A DNA stretch of 48,027 nucleotides, taken from positions 1,108,378 to 1,156,404 of the forward strand of contig NZ_LR732544.1 of the NCBI RefSeq assembly GCF_902506575.1, written 5' to 3'. Shown here in pieces: positions 37,199 to 48,027 of the stretch (its first letter is position 1; each line of letters starts with the position of its first letter). The notes under the pieces were generated by a model. It had not been told where the DNA came from. It worked only from the letters and a program-made list of their open reading frames with translations, and made no database searches. Made by a program: the position numbers and the translations under genes. Source of the stretch: Streptomyces mexicanus. GTDB taxonomy: Bacteria > Actinomycetota > Actinomycetes > Streptomycetales > Streptomycetaceae.

Positions 37199-37522
37199 TC
37201 AGGAACCGGTGCTGCCGAACTCGCGCTCCAGGGAGGCGATCTGGTTGGAGCCGAGGCCGCGCACGCGACGGCTCTCGGAGATGCCGAGTCGCTCCATGAT
37301 CTGCTTGGCGCGGACCTTGCCCACGCCCGGCAGGGACTCAAGAAGGGCGGACACCTTCATCTTGCCGATGACGTCGTTCTCCTGGCCCTGCTTGATGACC
37401 TCGTGCAGGGAGGCGCCGGAGTGCTTGAGTCGATTCTTGACCTCGGCCCGCTCCCGGCGAGCCGCGGCGGCCTTTTCGAGCGCGGCTGCGCGCTGTTCAG
37501 GGGTAAGGGGCGGAAGAGCCAC
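37199..37522 (-). CDS. mihF: actinobacterial integration host factor
   Basis: A 107-residue nucleoid protein (sIHF/mIHF). It binds DNA through a helix-two-turn-helix-type region and is unrelated to the enterobacterial IHF heterodimer. Signature segments are LPPLTPEQRAAALEKAAAAR, the long N-terminal helix, and SLPGVGKVRAKQIMERLGI with SRRVRGLGSNQ. GTG 37522 has GAGGTGA upstream; longer in-frame starts run into non-coding sequence. In streptomycetes it affects chromosome compaction and antibiotic production. Stands between pyrF and gmk. Confidence 0.96.
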   Translation of the reverse strand: MALPPLTPEQRAAALEKAAAARRERAEVKNRLKHSGASLHEVIKQGQENDVIGKMKVSALLESLPGVGKVRAKQIMERLGISESRRVRGLGSNQIASLEREFGSTGS

Positions 37523-37810
37523 GCCTACGTCACCTCGGATGTCGAACTGTCGGATACGGACCGGTGAGGAACCTAGCCGTCCCACACCTGGGGAGCCACG
37601 AGCAACACGCTCGCCCGTTCTCCCCCACTGCCTGCGGGGCGTGGGAGGCGGCCCCACTCGACGGAGACTAGCGGTCAAGGGCGTCGGAGTCAGCGAGAAC
37701 AGCGGAAAAGTCCTGGTCAGCCTCAGTCAGGGCCGGACATTTAGGACATATTGCCCTGTATTTGAGAATGTATCCAGACTCCGAAGCGCCCCGGACCGCC
37801 CGCGCAAGGC
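37523..37810. promoter_or_regulatory. mihF upstream region with an A+T-rich promoter candidate
   Basis: The stretch 37736-37775 is markedly A+T-rich for this genome (TTTAGGACATATTGCCCTG, then TATTTGAGAATG) and lies about 215-250 bp upstream of the leftward mihF start. It probably holds the mihF-gmk-rpoZ promoter. I see no clear -35/-10 pair or terminator for pyrF. Confidence 0.3.
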
Positions 37811-38652
37811 TCAGCCGGACCCCACGGCGGCGCGGATCTCGTCCGCGAACCGGCGTGCAGACTCCCGCAGCGCGGCGATGTCGGGACCGTGACGAAGAAC
37901 ACCCCGGCTGACGTTCGGCACGACGTTGCGCACCGCGCCGCCGAACACCGCCGGAAGGTCCGCGGCGCTCGCGCCCTGGGCGCCGATCCCGGGCGCGAGG
38001 AGCGGCCCGTTGATGTCCAGGTCGTAGGACGACAGGTCGCCGAGCGTGGCGCCCACCACGGCGCCGAAGGAGCCGAGCGGGCGCTGCCCGGCGTTCTCGG
38101 CGGCGAGGTGCGCGAGCACGGTCGCCCCGACGCTGCGGCCGTCGGGCCGCAGGGCGTGCTGCACCTCGGCGCCCTCCGGGTTGGACGTCAGCGCCAGCAC
38201 GAACAGGCCCGCGCCGTTGTCCCGGGCCAGCTCCACCGCCGGCTTCAGCGAGCCGTAGCCCAGGTACGGCGAGACGGTCAGCGCGTCCGAGAACAGCGGC
38301 GCGTCCTTGTGCAGGAACGACTCGGCGTAGGCGGCCATGGTCGAGCCGATGTCACCGCGCTTGGCATCCATGACGACCAGCGCGCCCGCCGCCCGCGCCT
38401 CGCGCACCGTCCGCTCCAGCACGGCCACGCCCCGCGAGCCGAACCGCTCGAAGAAGGCGCTCTGCGGCTTGAGGACGGCGACCCGGTCGGCCACCGCCTC
38501 CACCACCGTGCGGCTGAACCGCTCCAGGCCGGTGACGTCGTCGTTCAGGCCCCACTCGGCGAGCAGGGAGGCGTGCGGGTCGATGCCGACGCACAGCGGG
38601 CCGCGCTCGTCCATGGCGTGGCGCAGGCGGGTGCCGAAGGGCTCCAGAGGGC

Positions 38653-38656
<4 letters not shown>
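37811..38656 (-). CDS. pyrF: orotidine-5'-phosphate decarboxylase
   Basis: Last step to UMP. 281 residues, the longer PyrF type 2. The catalytic motif [17 protein letters not shown], around 93-109, carries the Asp-Lys-Asp array. [16 protein letters not shown] opens the barrel and [15 protein letters not shown] is the phosphate-binding end. Its ATG overlaps the pyrD stop by 4 bp (ATGA), so the two are coupled. It is the final gene of the pyr cluster. Confidence 0.97.
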
Positions 38657-39759
<1,103 letters not shown>

Positions 39760-39846
39760 CTCGGGATAAGTCCTCGGGGTCCTCGTGGAGACCTCATGGG
39801 GCCATGTCCCATGTCCCATGGGCCCCTCACGACAGGGGGTCCTCAT

Positions 39847-39882
39847 GACGAGGGGGACACCGTTTCCGGTGTCCCCCTCGTC
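39847..39882 (-). terminator. 16-bp perfect hairpin between carB and pyrD
   Basis: Arms 39847-39862 and 39867-39882 pair without mismatch around a TTTC loop, starting 5 bp beyond the carB stop. It should terminate or strongly attenuate the transcript ahead of pyrD. A second, imperfect GGGGCC/GGCCCC dyad lies at 39798-39826. Confidence 0.8.
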
Positions 39883-39886
39883 GCTG

Positions 39887-43187
<3,301 letters not shown>

Positions 43188-43195
<8 letters not shown>

Positions 43196-44330
43196 GCTGG
43201 CCCTCCATCAGGGAAACGAAGCGGTCGAACAGGTAGGCGGCGTCGTGCGGGCCGGCGGCCGCTTCGGGGTGGTACTGGACGCTGAAGGCCGGCTTGTCGA
43301 GAAGCTGGAGGCCCTCCACCACGTTGTCGTTCAGGCAGACGTGGGAGACCTCGACACGGCCGAAGGGGGTGTCGGAGACCTTGTCGGTCGGGGCGTCCAC
43401 GGCGAAGCCGTGGTTGTGCGCGGTGACCTCGACCTTGCCGGTCGTACGGTCCTGCACGGGCTGGTTGATGCCGCGGTGGCCGTACTTCAGCTTGTAGGTG
43501 CCGAAGCCGAGCGCGCGGCCCAGGATCTGGTTGCCGAAGCAGATGCCGAACAGCGGCGTGCCGCGCTCCAGGACGCCCCGCATCACGGAGACCGGGTGGT
43601 CGGCGGTGGCCGGGTCGCCCGGGCCGTTGGAGAAGAACACGCCGTCGGGGCCGACCGCGTAGACGTCCTCCAGGGTGGCGGTGGCGGGCAGGACGTGCAC
43701 CTCGATGCCGCGCTCGGCCATGCGGTGCGGGGTCATGCCCTTGATGCCGAGGTCGACGGCGGCGACGGTGAACTTCTTCTCGCCGATCGCGGGGACGACG
43801 TAGGCCTCCTGGGTGGCGACCTCGGCGGACAGGTCCGCACCGAGCATCTCGGGGGCCTCCTTGACGCGCGCCAGCAGCGTGGCGTCGTCCTGGACGGCGT
43901 CCCCGGAGAAGATGCCGACGCGCATGGCGCCGCGCTCGCGCAGATGGCGGGTCAGGGCGCGGGTGTCGATGCCGCTGATGCCGACGACGCCCTGGGCGGC
44001 CAGTTCCTCGTCGAGGGTGCGCTTGGCGCGCCAGCTGGAGGGCACGCGCGCGGGGTCGCGCACGACGTAGCCGGCCACCCAGATGCGCCGGGACTCGGGG
44101 TCCTCGTCGTTGACGCCGGTGTTGCCGACGTGCGGGGCCGTCATGACGACGACCTGGCGGTGGTAGGAGGGGTCGGTGAGGGTCTCCTGGTAGCCGGTCA
44201 TGCCGGTGGAGAACACGGCCTCGCCGAACGTCTCCCCCACGGCCCCGTAGGCGCGGCCCCGGAAGATCCGGCCGTCCTCCAGGACGAGTACGGCGGGAAC
44301 CCGTGCAGTTCCCCTGGTGGAGGTGGTCAT
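43188..44330 (-). CDS. carA: carbamoyl-phosphate synthase, small (glutaminase) subunit
   Basis: Releases ammonia from glutamine for CarB. 380 residues: the N-terminal CPSase domain ([33 protein letters not shown]) and a class I glutamine amidotransferase domain. The nucleophile is in [14 protein letters not shown], near residue 263, and His/Glu in [11 protein letters not shown]. Its start overlaps the membrane-protein gene by 4 bp (ATGA), and its stop overlaps carB by 8 bp. Internal member of the pyr operon. Confidence 0.98.
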
Positions 44331-44932
44331 CGTTCGGCGCCTTCCTTGGTGTGCGTGTCGCGCTGTGTTGTGATCATGGAGTTGAGGGCCTCGACCCAGT
44401 CGGTGTGCTCGGCCGCCCGGTCGGAGCGGAACCCGGAGTCGAGCAGCTTGCCGCCGTGCTCCCAGGTGACGATCAGCAGGCCGCCCTCGGTGAGGACCTT
44501 GCCGGCGATGCCCTTGTCGAGCCGGGCGCCGCGCAGCCGGTCCGCGGGGACGAAGAAGTCGCTCGCGCCGGGGCGTACGACGTCCACTCCCGCGTCCGTC
44601 AGGGTCAGCTCGGCCCGGCTCCGGGTGCCCAGGCCGTGCGCCACGATGCGGTCCAGCCACTGGCCCGCGGTGGTGGAGCCGTGGTAGCGGCCGGTCATGG
44701 TCAGTTTCGCCGCGCCGGGCTCCTGCGGGGCCTCGGGCAGCTCCGGCAGGTCGCTCTGGAGGGTGCCGCGCCACTTCCAGCCCTCGCGCATCAGCCAGTA
44801 GACGAGGGCGACGAAGAGCGCCAGGCCCACGAGCCAGCCGATGCGGGCGCTCCAGTCGGTGACGGTCGCCGACTTCTCCTCGGCGGCGAGTGAGGTCGCG
44901 AGCCGGGCCGCGAGCTGGGGTGCAGGTGTCAC
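44327..44932 (-). CDS. conserved membrane protein with PH-like domain in the pyr operon
   Basis: A 201-residue protein with one clear membrane helix (about 35-55, [18 protein letters not shown]). A soluble beta-rich domain follows ([33 protein letters not shown] onwards) that resembles actinobacterial PH-like domains. GTG 44932 overlaps the pyrC stop (GTGA), and its own stop overlaps the carA start (ATGA). This locks it between two enzymes of UMP synthesis. Its function is unknown to me. Membrane tethering of the pathway or a regulatory role is only a guess. Confidence 0.85.
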   Translation of the reverse strand: MTPAPQLAARLATSLAAEEKSATVTDWSARIGWLVGLALFVALVYWLMREGWKWRGTLQSDLPELPEAPQEPGAAKLTMTGRYHGSTTAGQWLDRIVAHGLGTRSRAELTLTDAGVDVVRPGASDFFVPADRLRGARLDKGIAGKVLTEGGLLIVTWEHGGKLLDSGFRSDRAAEHTDWVEALNSMITTQRDTHTKEGAER

Positions 44933-46215
44933 GTGAGCTTCCCGTCGACGAGGGTGGCCTTGCCCCGCAGCCACGTGTGGGTGACACGGCCCGGCAGCTC
45001 GCGTCCCTCGTACGGGGTGTTGCGGCTGCGCGAGGCGAAGCCCGCGGGGTCCACCGGGCCACGGTATGCCGTGTCGACGAGGGTGAGGTTGGCGGGCTCA
45101 CCTGCCGAGACGGGACGGCCGTGCCCGGTGGCCTGTCCGATCTGCGCGGGCTTGAAGGACATGCGGTCGGCGACGCCGGCCCAGTCCAGCAGGCCCGTGT
45201 CGACCATGGTCTCCTGCACGACCGACAACGCGGTCTCCAGGCCGACCATGCCCATGGCGGCCGCGGCCCACTCGCAGTCCTTGTCCTCGTGCGGGTGCGG
45301 GGCGTGGTCGGTGGCGACGATGTCGATCGTGCCGTCGGCGAGCGCCTCGCGCAGGGCGTGCACGTCCCGCTCGGTGCGCAGCGGCGGGTTGACCTTGTAG
45401 ACCGGGTTGTAGGTGCGCACCAGCTCGTCGGTGAGCAGCAGGTGGTGCGGGGTGACCTCGGCGGTGACCTGGATGCCGCGGGACTTGGCCCACCGGACGA
45501 TCTCGACGGATCCGGCGGTGGACAGGTGGCAGATGTGCACGCGGGAGCCGACGTGGTCGGCGAGCAGCACGTCCCGGGCGATGATCGACTCCTCGGCGAC
45601 GGCCGGCCAGCCGCCCAGGCCCAGCTCGGCGGAGACGACGCCCTCGTTCATCTGGGCGCCCTCGGTGAGGCGGGGCTCCTGGGCGTGCTGGGCGACGACG
45701 CCGCCGAAGGCCTTCACGTACTCCAGCGCCCGGCGCATGATCACCGCGTCGTCCACGCACTTGCCGTCGTCGGAGAAGACGGTCACGCCGGCCGCCGACT
45801 CGTGCATGGCGCCCAGCTCGGCGAGCTTGCGGCCCTGAAGGCCGACGGTGACGGCCCCGATGGGCCGCACGTCGCAGTAGCCGTGCTCGCGGCCGAGCCG
45901 CCAGACCTGCTCGACGACGCCGGCGGTGTCGGCGACGGGGAAGGTGTTGGCCATGGCGAAGACGGCGGTGTAGCCGCCCGAGGCCGCCGCGCGGGTGCCG
46001 GTCAGGACCGTCTCGGAGTCCTCGCGGCCCGGCTCGCGCAGGTGGGTGTGCAGGTCCACCAGGCCCGGCAGCAGCACCTTGCCGCCGGCCTCCACGACCT
46101 CGGCGCCCTCGGCGCTCAGGCCCGTGCCCACCTCGGCGATGGTCTCGCCGTCGATGAGCACGTCCTGCGGCTCGCCGCCGAGCACCTTCGCACCACGGAT
46201 CAGGATCTTGCTCAT
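44929..46215 (-). CDS. pyrC: dihydroorotase
   Basis: Cyclises carbamoyl aspartate to dihydroorotate. 428 residues, amidohydrolase fold, class I type. The zinc ligand motif [17 protein letters not shown] lies near 49-65, further His ligands in [19 protein letters not shown] sequence near 233-242, and the catalytic Asp in [13 protein letters not shown]. The ATG at 46215 is 6 bp after the pyrB stop, so the genes are co-translated. Confidence 0.97.
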   Translation of the reverse strand: MSKILIRGAKVLGGEPQDVLIDGETIAEVGTGLSAEGAEVVEAGGKVLLPGLVDLHTHLREPGREDSETVLTGTRAAASGGYTAVFAMANTFPVADTAGVVEQVWRLGREHGYCDVRPIGAVTVGLQGRKLAELGAMHESAAGVTVFSDDGKCVDDAVIMRRALEYVKAFGGVVAQHAQEPRLTEGAQMNEGVVSAELGLGGWPAVAEESIIARDVLLADHVGSRVHICHLSTAGSVEIVRWAKSRGIQVTAEVTPHHLLLTDELVRTYNPVYKVNPPLRTERDVHALREALADGTIDIVATDHAPHPHEDKDCEWAAAAMGMVGLETALSVVQETMVDTGLLDWAGVADRMSFKPAQIGQATGHGRPVSAGEPANLTLVDTAYRGPVDPAGFASRSRNTPYEGRELPGRVTHTWLRGKATLVDGKLT

Positions 46216-46221
46216 CTTCTC

Positions 46222-47199
46222 TTACTTCTCCTCGGTACGAGAGTGGGTGACGGCGGGCTCGTTGCCGCCCAGCAGCAGGTACAGGACGGCCATCCGGATG
46301 GACACGCCGTTGGCGACCTGCTCGACGGCGGTGCAGCGGCCGGAGTCGGCGACCTCGGCGGTGATCTCCATGCCGCGGACCATCGGGCCGGGGTGCATGA
46401 CGATGGCGTGCTCGGGCAGCTTGGCCATGCGGTCGGCGTCCAGGCCGTAGCGGCGGGAGTACTCGCGCTCGGTGGGGAAGAAGGCGGCGTTCATGCGCTC
46501 GCGCTGGACGCGGAGCATCATCACCGCGTCGCACTTGGGCAGGGCCGCGTCCAGGTCGTAGGACACCTCGCAGGGCCAGGTCTCGACGCCGACCGGCAGC
46601 AGGGTGGGCGGGGCGACCAGGGTGACCTCGGCGCCGAGGGTGTGCAGCAGGTCGACGTTGGAGCGGGCGACGCGGCTGTGCAGGACGTCGCCGACGATGG
46701 TGACGCGCTTGCCGGACAGGTCCTGGCCGAGTCCGGCGTCGGGGCCGATCAGCCGGCGGCGCAGGGTGAAGGCGTCCAGCAGGGACTGGGTGGGGTGCTG
46801 GTGGGTGCCGTCGCCGGCGTTGATGACGACGGCGTCGATCCAGCCGGAGGTCGCCAGCCGGTAGGGCGCCCCCGAGGCGCTGTGCCGGATGACGACGGCG
46901 TCGACGCCCATGGCCTCCAGGGTCTGGGCGGTGTCCTTCAGGGACTCGCCCTTGGAGACGCTGGACCCCTTGGCGCTGAAGTTGATGACGTCCGCGGACA
47001 GGCGCTTCTCGGCGGCCTCGAAGGAGATCCGGGTGCGGGTGGAGTCCTCGAAGAAGAGGTTCACGACGGTGCGGCCGCGCAGGGTCGGCAGCTTCTTGAT
47101 CGGCCGGTCGGCGACCCGGGCCATCTCCTCGGCGGTGTCGAGGATCAGGACGGCGTCGTCGCGGGTGAGGTCGGCGGCCGAGATGAGATGACGCTGCAT
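46222..47199 (-). CDS. pyrB: aspartate carbamoyltransferase catalytic subunit
   Basis: Joins carbamoyl phosphate and aspartate, the committed pyrimidine step. 325 residues. The carbamoyl-phosphate loop [13 protein letters not shown] lies around 50-62, the 80s-type loop [12 protein letters not shown] follows, and [16 protein letters not shown] and the aspartate-binding [11 protein letters not shown] are present. No pyrI regulatory-subunit gene is nearby, as is usual in actinobacteria. Starts 104 bp after pyrR, across a small hairpin. Confidence 0.98.
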   Translation of the reverse strand: MQRHLISAADLTRDDAVLILDTAEEMARVADRPIKKLPTLRGRTVVNLFFEDSTRTRISFEAAEKRLSADVINFSAKGSSVSKGESLKDTAQTLEAMGVDAVVIRHSASGAPYRLATSGWIDAVVINAGDGTHQHPTQSLLDAFTLRRRLIGPDAGLGQDLSGKRVTIVGDVLHSRVARSNVDLLHTLGAEVTLVAPPTLLPVGVETWPCEVSYDLDAALPKCDAVMMLRVQRERMNAAFFPTEREYSRRYGLDADRMAKLPEHAIVMHPGPMVRGMEITAEVADSGRCTAVEQVANGVSIRMAVLYLLLGGNEPAVTHSRTEEK

Positions 47200-47272
47200 C
47201 TGTCAGGCTCCGTAAGGCAGTTCAGGAAAGGGAGATTCCGGGCAGGCGAGGGCACGGCGGGCCTGCGCGGGG

Positions 47273-47292
47273 GCGTACGGCGGGCCGTACGC
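47273..47292 (-). promoter_or_regulatory. hairpin in the pyrR-pyrB spacer
   Basis: GCGTACGGC at 47273-47281 and GCCGTACGC at 47284-47292 are perfect 9-bp arms. It sits 11 bp beyond the pyrR stop within the 104-bp spacer and could be a partial terminator or an RNA stability element. Confidence 0.4.
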
Positions 47293-47303
47293 GCGCGCGT
47301 GCG

Positions 47304-47891
47304 CTAGTGCTGGTGCCCGCCCTGGGCGGCCGGCTTGGCGCCGAGCAGCACGGTGTCGCGGCCGTCCTCCTCGGCGAGCTGGACCTTGACCGTCTCCCGC
47401 AGCGACGTGGGGAGGTTCTTGCCGACGTAGTCGGCGCGGATCGGCAGTTCGCGGTGGCCGCGGTCGACCAGGACCGCGAGCTGCACCGCGCGCGGGCGCC
47501 CGATGTCGTTCAGGGCGTCGAGGGCGGCGCGGATGGTACGGCCGGAGAAGAGCACGTCGTCGACCAGGACGACGAGCCTGCCGTCGATGCCGTCCCCGGG
47601 GATCTCGGTGCGCGCCAGCGCACGCGGCGGGTGCATGCGCAGGTCGTCGCGGTACATGGTGATGTCGAGGGAGCCGCAGGGGATCCTGCGCTCGGTGATC
47701 TGCTCCAGCTTGGCGGCCAGCCGCTGGGCGAGGAACACGCCGCGGGTGGGGATGCCGAGGAGCACCACGTCGTCGGCGCCCTTGGCGCGCTCGACGATCT
47801 CGTGGGCGATGCGGGTGAGCACCCGCGCGATGTCAGGGCCTTCGAGAACGGGCCGGGCGGCGGATGCCTCCGCCTGCGCGTGCGTGTCCAT
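47304..47891 (-). CDS. pyrR: PyrR bifunctional regulator / uracil phosphoribosyltransferase
   Basis: UMP-sensing RNA-binding regulator with residual uracil phosphoribosyltransferase activity. 195 residues, type I PRTase fold. The PRPP loop [21 protein letters not shown] lies around 110-130, [16 protein letters not shown] at 44-59, and DITMYRDDL and [11 protein letters not shown] are typical of PyrR. ATG 47891 has a full AAGGAGGT ribosome-binding site. It is the first gene of the pyr operon and its own leader contains a candidate PyrR-binding loop. Confidence 0.97.
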   Translation of the reverse strand: MDTHAQAEASAARPVLEGPDIARVLTRIAHEIVERAKGADDVVLLGIPTRGVFLAQRLAAKLEQITERRIPCGSLDITMYRDDLRMHPPRALARTEIPGDGIDGRLVVLVDDVLFSGRTIRAALDALNDIGRPRAVQLAVLVDRGHRELPIRADYVGKNLPTSLRETVKVQLAEEDGRDTVLLGAKPAAQGGHQH

Positions 47892-48027
47892 ACGAAAGGG
47901 ACCTCCTTCTCCGCCTCACGGGACGGACCTTAAAGGACGTCGTAATTGCGCCATCCACGGTAGCAGGTGCCGCGGACCGCTCACGGTCACCCCCCGCCGC
48001 CCGGCCCGTTCTCGAAGGCCCTGACAT
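47830..48027. repeat. 34-bp perfect inverted repeat at the window end
   Basis: Arms at 47830-47863 (inside pyrR codons) and 47994-48027 (the last bases of the window) are exactly complementary over 34 bp, with a 130-bp loop that contains the pyrR start and leader. The right arm is an inverted copy of pyrR coding sequence, not a natural upstream region. Confidence 0.95.
47910..47927 (-). promoter_or_regulatory. PyrR-binding-loop-like hairpin beside the pyrR Shine-Dalgarno
   Basis: Read leftward, TCCG and CGGA (4-bp stem) enclose the loop TCCCGTGAGG. The sequence TCCCGTGAGGC fits the PyrR-binding consensus as I recall it, UCCNGNGAGGY. Its base directly abuts the Shine-Dalgarno AGAAGGAGGT (47901-47910). 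PyrR bound with UMP could therefore block translation, as reported for mycobacterial pyrR. Confidence 0.6.

Noticed and set aside
44890..47307. 805-codon rightward frame
   Set aside because: Antisense of pyrC and pyrB; low-complexity Gly/Asp/His composition.
47833..48027. Possible small leftward gene at the right edge
   Set aside because: It is created by the 34-bp inverted repeat and overlaps the pyrR start and leader out of frame.

Overview
The window looks like a core chromosomal segment of a Streptomyces-type actinomycete. G+C is very high throughout, GTG starts are frequent, many genes are joined by 4-bp ATGA or GTGA overlaps, and several products are actinobacterial hallmarks: integration host factor MihF, a PriA without helicase motifs, GuaB1 and a single-chain CoaBC. 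I saw no tRNA or rRNA genes, insertion sequences, prophage or CRISPR arrays.

Layout from left to right. (1) 1-4170: a conserved protein of unknown function, a uridine-kinase-like P-loop protein, a probable small-RNA unit with its own promoter and terminator, and a stand-alone EccA/CbbX-type AAA ATPase. (2) 4330-6770: two overlapping CNNM/CBS (HlyC/CorC) membrane proteins. (3) 7010-12155: a leftward riboflavin operon behind an FMN riboswitch (ribE, the flavin transporter ribM, ribBA, ribH), running on into hisE, hisG and a small PH-like membrane protein. (4) 12380-17280: a ROK repressor divergent from an MFS exporter with a good operator candidate between them, a hot-dog thioesterase and a uracil permease. 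(5) 17400-23160: a DUF5995 protein, an F420-dependent oxidoreductase and a leftward amino-acid unit (CAT-type permease, Lrp/AsnC regulator, lysine-monooxygenase-like flavoenzyme). (6) 23410-30280: guaB1, a barstar-like protein, a SorC regulator, rpe, rsmB and fmt. (7) 30650-37530: a small conserved protein, a damaged priA, metK, coaBC, rpoZ, gmk and mihF. (8) 37810-47930: the pyrimidine operon pyrR-pyrB-pyrC-(membrane protein)-carA-carB-pyrD-pyrF, whose leader carries a PyrR-binding-loop-like hairpin against the pyrR Shine-Dalgarno sequence.

Functionally the window gathers cofactor and nucleotide supply: riboflavin, S-adenosylmethionine, CoA, UMP de novo, uracil/uridine salvage, guanylate kinase and GMP/IMP interconversion. 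It also carries initiator-tRNA formylation and rRNA methylation. Most of it is ordinary core genome.

The points that deserve a second look are structural. priA has lost its N-terminal third at a 23-bp fold-back palindrome. The right end of the window is a 34-bp inverted copy of pyrR codons. Rpe has a disrupted substrate-binding motif that is normally near-invariant. Several genes have tandem repeats that run across their stop codons. An apparent small-RNA gene lies at about 1947-2018.
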